Positions 1 to 11,560 of a DNA stretch of 64,000 nt are shown in pieces. Both the position numbers and the translations under genes were made by a program. Source of the stretch: Chimonanthus salicifolius (taxonomy: Eukaryota; Streptophyta; Magnoliopsida; Laurales; Calycanthaceae). Each line of letters opens with the position of its first letter. Within the stretch, counting starts at the first letter, position 1. The stretch covers positions 2,480,001-2,544,000 of the forward strand of contig CM023540.1 in NCBI GenBank assembly GCA_013350335.1, given 5' to 3'. The notes beneath the pieces were generated by a model. That model searched no databases and was not told the origin of the DNA. It worked only from the letters and a program-made list of their open reading frames with translations.

Positions 1-40
1 ATCAAAGGATTAATGAATTTTAAAAGAGAACATTTTGGAA

Positions 41-1385
41 CCATAGGGTTCGGCCATGGTGTATGGCCGAACCCCATGGAGGATGTTACTAATTTAGAAA
101 GTATCTAAAGATGGACTTAATTTGGTGATGATCGAATGGAGATCATGGAGATGATGGCAATTTTGTAAATATAGGCCAAATTGAAAGATCATGGGTTCGG
201 CCATATGGCCGAACCCCATGAGGTTTTGTATGGATTTAATTTATTAAGGAATTTCATTGGATGAATATTTATTAGAAAAAAAAGGGTTGAACCATAGGGT
301 TCGGCCATGATGTATGGCCGAACCCCATGGAGGTGTATTGGGATTTTTAATGAATGATAATTGATTAATTATGGAAGGATGCATGATAAATTTTGGAAAC
401 TTTCTAAATATGGACTTCCTATTTATGGACCTTCTAATTATGGACTTGCTATTTATGGATTTTTTAATAATGGCAAAGTTGTAATTAAAGGCTAGAATGA
501 TGGCCGAACCCCATAAGGTTCTTTATGGACTTAAGTGGTTAAGGAATTTTTATGGGTCATTTAGGAACCTAAGATGGTTAACCAATTTAATGGGTCACAT
601 GTGTTTTATGGATCGGTTTTGGAACCAAAACCTAAGGTGATGAAGGTGATGACAAAATTGTTAATAGGTGAAATTAATGGACATAGGGTTCGGCCATGGT
701 GTTTGGCCGAACCCCATGAACCAAATTTATGGGTCATGTATGGACTTAGTATTTCAAATGAAAGGTGGACCAATTGGAGATTGCAAATACATGCTTATGG
801 ATTATATTATTCGATTATGGGTTTTGTTTAGGTTGTTGGACCTAGAAATAAGGAGATGAAAGGTCATGGGTTCGGCCATGATGTATGGCCGAACCCCATG
901 ATGTAGGTTTGTGGATTAAAACATAGACTTATGTTTTGGAAACCTAAACATGAGGTGATGGAAGCAATGGCAAGATTGTAAATAGGTCAAAATAATGGAC
1001 ATAGGGTTCGGCCATGGTGTATGGCCGAACCCCATGAATTATTTGATGGACCATGTGTTGGAATATTTTAAGGACACTTCGAGTGGTTATGCATGTTTAA
1101 GGTAATGAGGGATTTAATTACATGTAGACCTATGTTAATGGTTTATGTAATTGGTTATGTTATTAGGTATAATGGCATTTTGGTAATTAAGTAAAAATAA
1201 GGGGCCATGGGTTCGGCCATGGTGTATGGCCGAACCCCATGGAGAATGTTTGGTGGATATAGGGACTATGTTTGGTTTATTAAAATGAAATATTAACTAA
1301 AGATTAGACCAATGGCAATTTGGTAATATCGGCTGAAAATGATAAACCATGGGTTCGGCCATGGTGTATGGCCAAACCTCATGGG
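41..1385. repeat. GGGTTCGGCCAT hairpin array in LTR A
   Basis: Nine copies of a roughly 33-bp near-palindrome sit 100-190 bp apart, at about 46, 190, 296, 494 (half unit), 685, 867, 1003, 1209 and 1350. Each has a left arm GGGTTCGGCCAT, a 4-6 nt loop and a right arm ATGGCCGAACCC, usually followed by CATGG. The sequence between units is AT-rich and only loosely repetitive. Confidence 0.9.
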
Positions 1386-1767
1386 GATTGGTTTATGGAC
1401 TTAAAATATTAAAAAAAATCAAGTGGGACTTGGTTTTGATTGATTGTTATATTATAAGGTAATGGGACCTCACAAGGCGTTTACGATCGTGAGCGGTTAC
1501 CGGACGAAAGACGCAAGGACACGTTAGCAGTCTTTGGTAAGATTCCACCTCTTTGAAACCATGGGTTTATGTACATTTGTTTTATCTTATTTTTGATGAA
1601 ATTATGTTGCAAAGGATATGTTTTAATATTGTGATTTTAAATGCTATGTTTATATGATAAAATAGCATGCGTTGGATATGTTTCAAAATATGATTTTAAT
1701 GCTATGTTTATGTTATAAAATAGCATGTGTTTCATTGGCATCTTATGCATGGCATGGGCTGAAGGAT

Positions 1768-1907
1768 TTGTAACCGGAGGGTCCACACTCCGTCGGGGCG
1801 TCCGAAAAACCTATGTAGGGTACCTTGATGTGTTTTTCCATCAGGAAGAAACCGGAGGGTCCACACTCCATTGAGGCGTCCGTAAGACCTATGTGGTGGG
1901 TACTTTA
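1768..1907 (+). repeat. LTR A minisatellite, about 75-bp unit
   Basis: There are one and a half to two units, each beginning ACCGGAGGGTCCACACTCC and continuing through GGCGTCCG, ACCTATGT and a CATCAGGAAG-type tail. The same slot of LTRs B, C, D and F holds other tandem repeats. Confidence 0.75.
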
Positions 1908-2038
1908 TGTACATGTGATGGGTGGGAATCATTGCATTTGTCATCATTGCATGGTATTATTTTATATTGGTTTGGACATTATGATATTATATATTTTTTG
2001 TACTAACCCATGTGTTAGCCCTAATTGGAATACCTACT

Positions 2039-2059
2039 GGGCGCGTTGTTCTAACGCCC
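2039..2059 (+). promoter_or_regulatory. Conserved LTR hairpin GGGCG/CGCCC
   Basis: GGGCG and CGCCC are separated by 11 nt (CGTTGTTCTAA) within the block ACCTACTGGGCGCGTTG. The block recurs in all LTRs here (for example near 4320 reversed, 14110, 23425 reversed, 28330, 39000 reversed and 43510). Position near the R/U5 region suggests an RNA structure; function is inferred only. Confidence 0.45.
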
Positions 2060-2564
2060 TACTTCTACCCTAGTGGATGACACAGGAAACCAGGGGAACG
2101 ATGAACGCAAGGAGGGCCAAGCATAGGAGCTTGGAGGATTAGTTTATATTTTGTTTAAGATACTCATGGGCTTGTATTTTGAGTATCTAGAATTCGGATG
2201 TAATAACTTAGATGAATTTGCTATGGTTGGATGTCTTTATTGGATAATTAATTATGAATAAAGACTTGACGTACTTTGCTATCTGAATGGAATAGAACTT
2301 TGTTCTATTATGATTCCGCATGATATGAATATAATTCCGCAGGTTATGATTTTTGTACCGTATGTTGATATTGTTATGTGTGAACCATTTTCGTGGACTT
2401 AGTCCATGCACACATAGGGTTGGCCAGTTAAGGGTCGGACTTTGGAAGTTCGGACTTAGCTCGCGTCGTGACGTCCCGCTCTCTATCACTCTACTCTGTT
2501 ATAAAAAAAAAAATAGACTCTGATTTACGGGAAGAAACGAGTGAAAAAGGGCAGGGCAGTTACA

Positions 2565-2678
2565 TAATTCTGATTGACTTGGGTCTTTCGTTGGAGTAAA
2601 GCCCTTTTGGCTTTCATCTTGTTCTGCCAAATTCTCTTTTCCTTTCTTCTGGATGAATGGAGAAGAGCTACTCGCCAT
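2565..2678 (-). pseudogene. EPRV E1: ORF2 N-terminal fragment
   Basis: On the minus strand an ATG at 2678 opens ORF2 with MASSSSPFIQKKGKE and an acidic, lysine-rich stretch like the other copies. It is cut after about 38 codons by the end of LTR A. The upstream ORF1 stop overlaps this start. ORF2 is an uncharacterised protein of this pararetrovirus; see 21380-22682 and 50505-51821 for longer copies. It is non-functional because it is truncated. Confidence 0.8.
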
Positions 2679-3816
2679 TTTGTCTTCCCTGAAGAAATTA
2701 TCTAGTAAGAAAATCAGGGAGAGAATTAGAATTTCCATTGATAAATTCAATCTTGAACTCAAAGACGAATAAAATGGCTTGCCATCTCGCAAATATTTGT
2801 TTTGAAACAAGATTTTTCACATCCTTTTCTAGAATTTCTTTTGCAGCCTTGGCATCTAATCTGATGAGAAATTCTTTGTTTAATAAATCATGTTGGAATT
2901 TTGTTACAAGAGAACAATGGCAAGAACTTCCTTTTTTGATGGTTGAATATTTCTTTTGGGCTTCATTCCACAGACCAGAATTGAATCTTATTAATTCTTC
3001 TTTTGAATCCTTTTGTTGTAAGAGGATTCCTCCATAACCGATGTCAGAAGCATCTGTTTGTACTATTTTGAAGGCTTCTGGATCAGGTAAACATCTGCAA
3101 GGAAGATTTTTAACTCTTTCTTTAATCCTTTTTACAGTATTGGTATGGTTGGAGGTCCATTCTTTAGGATTTTTCTTTAATCTATCTTGGAGAAGTTTTC
3201 TATCTTTTGCCAAGTCTTGATAGAAGAAGGCTATATAATTTAAAACATCCAAGAAATCTTTGTAACATATTTTTGTCTTTGATTTCATCTGGGAACTTAT
3301 CAGCAAATTGAATTACTCTGTTGGTAGGAGTAATTTTTCTGCCTTCTATTTAAAATCCTAAGAATCTGATTTTCTATTGGAAAAATTCATTTTCCTTTTG
3401 GACAAGAGTAGACCATTTTCTTTTGTAAGTCTTTTGAATATATTCAAATGTTTCCAATGTTGATCTACAGATTCAGAAAAGATAAGAATATCATCAATGT
3501 AGACACTGGTAAACTGGGTATAGGATGAAAATATATTATTCATGATATTTTGAAATTTAGATGGGGCATTTTTTAATCCAAAGGGCATGACATTCCATTC
3601 GTAATGTCCCATGGGAACTGTGAATGCAATTTTATATCTATCTTCTTCTTTTATCTGAATCTACCAAAATCCTGATTTTAAGTAGAATTTTGAAAATATT
3701 TTGGCATTGTTTAGCCTGTTAAGCAAGTCTTGCGTATTAGGCAAGGGATACCTAATAGATTGCAATACTTTGTTTAAAGGCTTATAATTGATAACCAATC
3801 TTGGAACTTCTCTTTC
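2668..3816 (-). pseudogene. EPRV E1: reverse transcriptase-RNase H fragment
   Basis: Minus-strand remnant of the ORF1 C-terminus. The RT part shows MGHYEWNVMPFGLKNAPSKF and the catalytic box VYIDDILIFSES near 3491-3503. RNase H follows with QTDASDIGYGG, then NEAQKKYS and ARWQAIL. Reading frames change near 3300-3360 and again after NEAQKKYSTIKK, where the frame differs from E4, so it is frameshifted. The N-terminal RT is cut at 3816, where LTR B begins. These enzymes copy pregenomic RNA to DNA in caulimovirids; this copy cannot make them. The family call is firm, the genus is not. Confidence 0.9.
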
Positions 3817-4589
3817 TGTAACTCCCCGCCCTTTTTCACTCTATTCTTTCCGTAAAATTAGAGTCTATTTTTTTTTTTTTTATATAACAGAGTAGAGTGA
3901 TAGAGAGCGGGACGCCACGACACGAGCTAAGTCCGAACTTCTAAAGTCCGACCCTTAACTGGCCAACCCTATGTGTGCATGGACTCAGTCCAAGAAAACG
4001 GTTCACACATGGCAATATAAACATGCGGAATAAAAATTATAACATGCAGAAACATAATAGAACACAGTTCTATTCCATTCAGATAGCAAAGTACGTCAAG
4101 TCTTTAATCATCATTATCATATCATAATTATTCAGTAAAATATCCAACCATAGCAAATCCATCTAAGTTATTACAATCCAAATTCTAGATACTCCCAAAT
4201 ACAAGCCTATGAGTATCTTAAACAAATATATATGTAAAGCATCCAAGCTCCTATGCCTGGCCCATTTCGCTTTCATCGTTCCCCTCGTTACCTGCATTAT
4301 CCACTAGGGTAGAAGTAGGGCGTTAGAACAACGCGCCCAGTAGGTATTCCAATTAGGGTTAACACATGGGTTAGTACAAAAAATCCAGATATAATACATA
4401 TATCAAATCCAGTTATAATAAATCATACAATACTTGTAAAGCATCGTATCCAAAACAGTGTATGATAATAGAGATCCAATCATACCGATAAAAACCAGAA
4501 ACCTTGCATGATAATAAAGATCATAATCATGCCGATTCAATGCCATGCCATGCTATCATATGCAATGAGTCCCACCCATCACAAAATAT

Positions 4590-4850
4590 CCTCTTGATGG
4601 AAAAGTACTCATCAAGGTATCCCCCACGATTTGATTTACAGACACCCCGACTGAGTGGTGGATCTCCGGAATCTTCTTGATGGAAATCACATCAAGGTAT
4701 CCCCCACGATTCTTTTACGGACGCCCCGACGGAGTCGTGGATCTCTGGCTACATAGTATCCTCTTGATGGAAAGCTCCTCATCAAGGTATCCCCCACGAT
4801 TTGTTTTATGGACGCCCCGACGGAGTGGTGGATCTCCGACTACTGTTCAT
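4590..4850 (-). repeat. LTR B minisatellite, about 80-bp unit x3
   Basis: Three units share CTTGATGGAAA, CATCAAGGTATCCCCCACGA and GACGCCCCGACGGAGT before GGTGGATCTCC. CTTGATGG and CATCAAGG can pair as a hairpin in each unit. The units occupy the same LTR slot as the repeats at 1768 and 39145. Confidence 0.8.
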
Positions 4851-5223
4851 CCCTACCATGCCATGCATGAGATGCAAATGCCAACATGCTATATAGAAAT
4901 ACAAAATATATTATTTAAAATCACATTTTTAAACATACTAACACATGTTATTTTATCGTATAAACATAGCATTTAAAATCATACTTTGAAACATATCCTT
5001 TGCAACATAATTTCATCAAAAATAAGATAAAGACAATGTACATAAACCCATAGTTTCAAAGACGTGGAATCCTACCCAAAGATCGCTAACTTGTCCCTGT
5101 GTCTTTCGTCCGGTAACTGCTCATGATCGTAGACACCCTGTGAGGTCCCGTTACCTTATAATATAAAATCAATCAAAACCAAGTCCCACTTGATTTATAA
5201 TATTTTAAGTCTATAAACCAATT

Positions 5224-6155
5224 CTCATGGGGTTCGGCCATACACCATGGCCGAACCCATGGTCCCTTATTTTTTTACCATAATTACAACAATGCCATCC
5301 ATGGCTAACATAACCCATGACCTACCATTTTCACATTTATTTACCAAATTGCCATTGGTCTAACCTTCCATTTTAGCAAGTATTTACAACCTTGCCATAG
5401 GTCTAATCATAACCAAAACATTCTCTTTTGTTTAGGTTAGAAACAAGATTCATAAACATCTAAGTTCACCAAATAATTCCCATGGGGTTCGGCCATACAC
5501 CATGGCCGAACCCATGGTCTAGCACTTTCACTCTTATTTACCACTTTGCCATTGCCTCCAACAGCTTAGGCTTAGGTTCCAATACATAGGTCCATTTATT
5601 TATTTTAAACATTCATAACACTCCCAATAACCCTTTAAAATAATTCATAACCGATTCCATCAACTTATGTTTGAGTTTCAAAACATAGTTCCATTAATTC
5701 TACATAATTACCATATTGCCATCCAAGGCTATAATTTCATTATTCTCACCCTTCATCCCTTGGTTTGGTGAACCATTCAATTGCATTATACAAAGGCCCA
5801 TTATACAAGTTCACCATCTTAGGTCCATAAATGACCCATAATTACTTCACCACTTTGGTCCATAAAGAACCTCATGGGGTCCGGCCATACACCATTGTCG
5901 AACCCATGATTCTCCACTTTGGCCTTTAATTACACTTGCCATTACCTTCATCACCTTAGGTTTAGATTCCAAAACATAATCCATCATTGATTCATGGTTC
6001 ATAAAATAAAACCCTAATCCCATAACATAATCCATAATTCATTTATTTGCATTCTCTAATTGATCCACTATTCATTTAAATAATAAGTCCATACATGACC
6101 CATAAAAATTGGTTCATGGGGTTCGGCCAAGCACCATGGCCGAACCTTATGATGT
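5224..6155. repeat. Hairpin array in LTR B
   Basis: Four clear GGGTTCGGCCAT/ATGGCCGAACCC units lie at about 5224, 5480, 5873 and 6114, several with C-to-T or G-to-A changes at the CG steps (for example GTCGAACCC at 5895). From 6180 to 6470 the sequence changes to short repeats of CCATAATTAGAAAGT type. Confidence 0.85.
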
Positions 6156-6529
6156 CTAAGTTTCCAATTTTCATCAATAATCCATAATTAGAAAGTTTTC
6201 TAATTTAATCTCCACCTTCCAAAAACAATCCATTCCTTCCATAATTAGAAGGTTTTCCAATTTAATCTCTACCTTCCAAAATTAGAGACTTTCCAATTTA
6301 ATCTCTTCCTTCCAAAATTAGAGACTTCCAATTTAATATCCAACTCCATAATTAGAAAGTCCTTAAATAGAAACTTTCTAAATTAATTATCCAACTCCAT
6401 AATTAGAAAGTCCTTAAATAGAAACTTTCTAAATTAAATATCCAACTCCATAATTAGAAAGTTTCCAAACCTAGCTAATAATGTTGTGAAGAAAACTAAG
6501 CCAATAATGTTTTCATGAATTAGGGAAAG

Positions 6530-8445
6530 ATGGCACCACAGAAAAATATTCCAAAGAATCAGAAGGGAAAGGAGAAAGTATTGCAAATTGGATTAGGCGA
6601 AGGGGCTTCAAAAAGGAAGACCTGACAAGACAATCAAGGAAAGGAAAAAGTGATATCCTTCATTCCACATGAAGAGGAGTTATCTCAAATTATAAAGGAG
6701 AAAGTTGTACGTGACAAAGGTGAGGAAGAACCTCAGCATGGGTCTGAGAAATCATTCCATGATAAGGAGGAAGAGGGGAACAGCAACAGGGCGTACAAAC
6801 ACCAATACCATATGCGCCGCCTGAACTATAAAGCTTGGTACAAGCTGTAATTACTTCCGTCCTCCAACAACATCTGAATGGAGGTGGAATCACCAGCGAT
6901 GCCAGTGACCGAAATATGGTCAGGGACTTCCAACAACGGCGGCCACCTTATTTCAAGGGGAGAGAGGGGCCTGTTGGAGCAGAGAACTGGTTGAAGAAAA
7001 TTTCCCAGATATTGACTCTGTTGAACATCAAGAGTCATGCCCACAAGATCCTACTGGCCACGCCACAACTGATAGATGACGCTGGTAAGTGGTGGGAAGT
7101 AGTGGAGAAACAACGGGCACTTGTGCCACAGAGGGAAATAACTGAAATGACCTGGGAGCAATTCTCAGCGACGTTCCTGGAACATTATTTTCCGGAGGAG
7201 AGGGAACGTCTGACTCAAGCATTTCTGTCATTGGTGCAGGGCTCCATGACAGTAGCTGAGTATCACAGGGAATTCTTGAGTTTATCATGCTATGCGTTCT
7301 ACATTGTGGACACGGAGTATCGGAAGGCTCGCAAGTTCGAGCGTGGGTTACGGCCAAGCATTAGGGCCAGAGTAACCGTGTTCAAAGCGGCTACGCTGGC
7401 GGAAGTGGTCAGCAAAGCTACCATTGTTGAGCAAGAATTGCCTGAGTTCACACGAGTGGACAACCGTCAAGCACCGAGTGGGAGGGGTACTTATCAGTCC
7501 AACAAGAAGTTCCGACTGAACTTCAGCAGACCCTCGACATCTGTTGGATCTACTGGGGGCTTTTGTCCCAATCAGCCTTCCCAATCTGTAGCAGTCACTC
7601 AGGCTTCTAGAGGAGTGAGCACTTGCTATCACTGTGATCAACAGGGTTATCTCCAGAGGGATTGTCCCAAACTCAACAGGCTTTCACACTCCAGAGGATC
7701 GTCTCGTCCACCAGTCAGACCGGTTAACTCCAGAGGAGGCAGGACATATAATCGGGCGAGACGGGCGCCCAACCCTATTGGACTTGGACGATTGTTTACT
7801 TTGACTTCTCCAGAAGATGAGGATCATTCGGTGATACAAGGTATGGCGGTAGTGAGTAGTTCTTATGCATATGCACTATTTGATTCTGGAGCTTCACACT
7901 CCTTCATAGCTGCATCATTTATAACTGCTACCGGTACCTTAGTACAAAGATTAGCCATAGCACTTACAGTTGTGTCCCTTGTCAGAGACTCAGCATCGGG
8001 ACTTATATGCACGGCAGTTAACACTGAACTAGCTGGACTCAGATTTGAGTTCAATTATCTGGTGCTTGACATGTCTGAGTATGATATAATATTCGGCATG
8101 GATTGGTTGGCTAAGTTCCAGGCCAACATTGACTATTATCACCGAAGAGTGACATTTTGGTCACTCGAGGGAAAGCAATACGTGATTCGTGCAAACAAAC
8201 AGAGTAGACTGCAGGAAGGGTTGAACCACGTGGTATTGAATAATATCATTATAAATAAAGCACCAATTACTGAACTTCCGGCAATTGTAAAAGAATTTGC
8301 GGATATGTTTCCAAAGGAACTCCCTGGTTTACCGCCTATGAGGGAGATCAACTTCGAAATCAAGTTATACCCTGGTACTTCACCAGTGTTGTTACCACAC
8401 TATCGGATGGCTAGAGATGTCGGAGCTAAAGAAGCAGATCGATGA
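6530..8445 (+). pseudogene. Ty3/gypsy gag plus protease, broken
   Basis: An ATG at 6530 (MAPQKNIPKNQKGKEK) is a likely gag start, shortly after a short leader remnant. An in-frame TGA lies at 6623 and a frameshift between about 6790 and 6835. The main frame then reads capsid (PPYFKGREGPVGAENWL, WEQFSATFLEHYFPEE), a zinc knuckle CYHCDQQGYLQRDC near 7624 whose histidine position is tyrosine, and a pepsin-type protease with ALFDSGASHSFI near 7882 followed by IIFGMDWL. Gag would pack element RNA into cytoplasmic particles and the protease would cut the polyprotein. The frame ends shortly after [14 protein letters not shown], where the protease-RT joint is frameshifted. Domain order and motifs are typical of plant chromoviruses. 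Confidence 0.9.
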
Positions 8446-9211
8446 ACTACTTAGGCTGGGATGCATCCGACACAGCACATCGTCATGGGGAGCTCCAGTA
8501 TTGTTCGTAAAGAAGAAGGACGGTTCACTTCGGATGTGTGTTGATTATCGGAAGCTGAATCAGTTAACATTCCGGAACAAGTACCCTCTACCCAGGGTCG
8601 ATGATTTATTCGATCAATTGAGGGGTTCCAGCCATTTGTCAAAGATTGATTTGATGTCTGGTTATCATCAAATACGGGTTAGGGAGGAAGATATACAAAA
8701 AACGGCCTTCAGGACGCGGTATGGACTATACGAGTTTGTAGTCATGCCATTTGGACTCACAAATGCGCCGGCTGTGTTCATGGACTTAATGAACATGATC
8801 TTTCCTCCATATTTGGATCAGTTTGTAATAGTGTTCATTGACGATATCTTGATCTATTCCAAGAGTCAGGAGGAACATGCAGAGCACTTATGGATAGTCT
8901 TGAATACTTTGAGGCAGAATAAGCTGTATGCCAAAGCCAGTAAGTGTGAGTTCTGGCTATCTCAAGTAAATTTCTTGGGACATGTTATATCCGAGGGAGG
9001 TATAGCTGTGGATCCAGCTAAGTTTGCGGCAGTGAAAGATTGGAAAGCGCCCAAGAATGTAACCGAAATCCGTAGTTTCTTGGGATTGGCTGGTTATTAC
9101 AGAAGATTTATCATGGATTTTTCCAAAATAGCGTCTCCATTGACTCGACTCACTCAGAATGGAGTCAAATACGAGTGGACAGATCTGTGTAATCAAAGTT
9201 TGAAGAGCTAA
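8417..9211 (+). pseudogene. Ty3/gypsy reverse transcriptase
   Basis: A 264-codon frame overlaps the end of the previous one in another frame, so a frameshift separates them. It shows [47 protein letters not shown] and the catalytic box [12 protein letters not shown] at about 8834-8845. After that come the FLGHVIS and [15 protein letters not shown] connection motifs. This is the polymerase that copies element RNA to DNA. The catalytic aspartates are present; inactivation comes from broken frames on both sides, with a small deletion around 9205-9245 before RNase H. Confidence 0.93.
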
Positions 9212-9660
9212 AGATAAGACTTACCACTGCCCCTATTTAAGTTTTGCCGGTAAGTGGCAAGTGTTACAAGGTATACTGCGATGCCTCTGGAGAGGGACTG
9301 GGATGTACACTCAGTCAGAGTAATTGTGTGGTGGCGTATGGTTCAAGGCAGTTGAAAATACATGAACGTCTTTACCCCACACATGATTTGGAATTAGCTG
9401 CAGTGGTCTTCGCTCTTAAAAGTTGGAGACATTATCTTTACGGTGAGAAATTTGAGGTATTTTCTAATCATAAGAGTTTGAAATACCTGTTTGATCAGAA
9501 AGAACTCAACCTGAGGCAGCGTAGATGGATGGAGTATCTGGCGGATTATTAATTCGTGCTTCGATATCATCCGGACAAGGCAAACAAGGTAGTAGATGCC
9601 CTTAGTCGTATATCACATGCATCCGTGGCATGTTTGATCAAATCGGAATGGGAGATGCTG
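9212..9660 (+). pseudogene. Ty3/gypsy RNase H
   Basis: The sequence reads [13 protein letters not shown], where the first aspartate is kept, then [19 protein letters not shown] with the conserved glutamate, then [20 protein letters not shown] with a histidine at the usual second-aspartate region (SNHKSL where relatives commonly have TDHKSL). A TAA at about 9550 splits off the ADALSRI-type tail (VVDALSRIS). It would remove the RNA strand during reverse transcription. It is interrupted and shows at least one altered active-site position. Confidence 0.85.
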
Positions 9661-10993
9661 AATACCATCCAAGAGTTTAAACTCTATTACAACAACCGTG
9701 GGACCATATACAATCTAGTTATACAATCCAACATGGTCACCAAGATTGAACAAGAACAACGTATGGATCCGGAGGTAGAAGAGATATATGGGCCAATATG
9801 TCCACTGGTGTAGTCTTACCGGAATGGGAATTACGACCGGGACAGGGTCTTTTATTCCGGGGAAGAATATATGTGCCAAAGAGTTGTAGGAAAGAGCTAT
9901 TGATTGAGGCACATCAATCCAAGCTCTCCATTCATCCGGGTAGCACCAAAATATATCACGATCTGAAAAGGCATTATTGGTGGCACGGACTAAAAAGGGA
10001 TGTGGCAGAATTTGTGGCACATTGTTTAACTTGTCAGCAAGTTAAGACTGAACATCAAAAGCCACCAGGGTTACTCAAACCCTTATAAGTGCCAGAATGG
10101 AAATGGGAGCACATTTCCATGGACTTTGTGACGGGGTTGCCGAGATCTTCAAAGGGCAATGATGCCATATGGGTCGTGGTAGACCGACTAACCAAGTCTG
10201 CTCATTTCATTCCTATTAAGATGACGGATTCATCTGAGACGTTGGGTCGGCGGTACATAGGGAAATTATTCGGCTACATGGCATTCTTCGAACTATAGTA
10301 TCTGACAGAGATGGCCGGATTACCGACAGAGTGTGGCAAAACATGCAGTCAGCTATGGGGACAGATCTACTGACTAGCACCTCTTTCCATCCATAGACTG
10401 ATGAACAGTCAGAAAGGACGATACAAACCTTGGAAGACATGCTGAGAGCGTGCATGTTAGGTTTCAAGGGTGGATGGGAGGACCACCTGCCACTGGTAGA
10501 GTTCTCATATAACAATAGTTATCAGGCAAGCCTTCAGATGACTCCATTCGAGGCTTTATATGGTAGGCCTTGTAGATCACCAGTGTGCTGGACAGAGGCT
10601 GGTGAGCCTGCACTGATTGGACCTGAACTAGTCGCGGAGACTACAACAAAAATTCAGTTGATACGTCAGTATTTATTGACTGCACAGAGTCAGCAAAAGA
10701 GTTATGCTGACAAAAGGAGAAGATTCCTAGAATTTGAAGTGGGAGACATGGTATTCTTAAAGGTCTCGCCACGAAAAGGACACATGAGGTTTGGGAAGAA
10801 GGGGAAACTGTCACTAAGATTTGTGGGACCATTTTCCGTCATGAGAAGAGTGGCGGATGTGGCTTATCAGATGGCACTTCCTTCACAATTGGCAGCTTTA
10901 CACGATGTGTTTCACGTGTCGATGCTGAGAAAGTATAATCCCGATCCGTCCCATGTATTGAATGTGCAAGACATAGAAGTGCAAAGCACGTGA
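9661..10993 (+). pseudogene. Ty3/gypsy integrase, broken into three frames
   Basis: The zinc-binding HHCC module is visible (EAHQSKLSIHPGSTK with CLTCQQVK). The core follows with WEHISMDFVTGLPRS (first D), TIVSDRDG (second D) after a frameshift near 10270-10300, and SERTIQTLEDMLRAC (E), with a TAG inside the FHP/TDEQSE stretch at about 10396. The last piece continues with FEALYGRPCRSP and GDMVFLKVSPRKG, then VSMLRKYNPDPSHV. Integrase inserts the DNA copy with a 5-bp stagger, which agrees with the 5-bp duplications seen elsewhere in this window. Stops lie at about 9550, 9813, 10088, 10298 and 10396. Confidence 0.88.
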
Positions 10994-11190
10994 CATACGT
11001 CGAGAAACCAGTTAGGATACTGGAGACTGAGCAAAGGGTGTTGCGAAATAGAGCGATTCAGTTCGTAAAAGTGGTATGAGACCGATATGGTGTTGAAGAG
11101 GCCACATGGGAACTTGAATCGGAGATGAGAACAGCTCACCCGAATTATTTATGTAATTTATTTTGGAACCCTACTTCGTTCGATTTTTGA
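10994..11190 (+). pseudogene. Chromodomain-like C-terminal tail of the polyprotein
   Basis: After a TGA at about 10991 the frame continues as VRILETEQRVLRNRAIQFVK, then RYGVEEATWELESEM and a TGA at 11188-11190. The ATWE signature at the polyprotein end is typical of the Tekay/Del chromovirus clade and supports the clade call. In intact members this tail is thought to guide integration to chromatin. Confidence 0.75.
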
Positions 11191-11299
11191 GACGAAAATT
11201 TATTAATTATGATGTTAAATAAGGAAATGGTGGGGCCCATTGTTCAAATTAAGATCATATGAACATATTATAAGGGTCAAATTATCATGAATGAGTAAT

Positions 11300-11560
11300 G
11301 AACATCAATTTGGGTCAATATGGTTAATTGGGTCAAAGGACCCAATTGGACCCAATGGGTCATAATGGACTTATTAGACCATTGGGTGAGCCCAAATTTA
11401 ATGGGGTTAAGCTGAATTGATTGCAAATTAAGTGGAGCATAAATGGGTAGGCTTGATGGACATGTGAAAACCAAATGCAAATGGCTAAAACAACCCATAA
11501 ATGGGTCATGGAGTCAAAACGGGTCAACAAGCTAAATGGGGACCCAATGGGTCGGGTTGA
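11300..11560 (+). repeat. TGGGTC/GACCCA motif cluster in U3
   Basis: About ten TGGGTC or GACCCA motifs occur here, several paired as short palindromes such as GACCCAATGGGTC (about 11348 and 11540). The same cluster appears reversed in LTR D (26170-26420) and at 37300-37440 in LTR E. It is a plausible transcription-factor site cluster in the LTR promoter, but the factor is unknown. Confidence 0.5.

Larger units (their letters stand above)
1..2564 (+). mobile_element. Tekay-type LTR A, 3' part (left end outside window)
   Basis: This is the downstream part of a very long LTR; its U3 end lies before the window. It ends in GGGCAGGGCAGTTACA, the same terminus that precedes a primer-binding site at 28909, so the orientation is sure. 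It carries the hairpin array, a minisatellite, a GGGCG/CGCCC hairpin and the conserved U5 tail with GGCCAGTTAAGGGTCGGAC. Viral sequence starts directly after the terminal CA. It is either a solo LTR or the 3' LTR of an element lying to the left; the matching target duplication cannot be checked. Confidence 0.85.
3817..6484 (-). mobile_element. Tekay-type LTR B, partial, inverted relative to the gag-pol beside it
   Basis: It starts on the plus strand with TGTAACTCCCCGCCC, the reverse complement of an LTR 3' end, and runs backwards through U5, the minisatellite and the hairpin array. At about 6484 it stops inside the array region and gives way to a plus-strand gag leader. The U3 end, primer site and most of the leader expected for the neighbouring gag-pol are missing. 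The exact right boundary is uncertain by some tens of bases. Confidence 0.85.

Noticed and set aside
41..1385. Regularly spaced palindromic repeats could be mistaken for a CRISPR array
   Set aside because: Spacing is 100-190 bp and irregular, repeats are diverged, no cas-like genes exist, and the context is a plant LTR.
1..2564. LTR A as a proven solo LTR
   Set aside because: The left end and its target duplication lie outside the window, so solo or full-element status cannot be decided.
6530..11190. Calling gag-pol of element 1 an intact autonomous polyprotein with programmed frameshifts
   Set aside because: There are at least six stops or frame changes, an altered zinc-knuckle histidine, and no primer site or polypurine tract; it is a relic.
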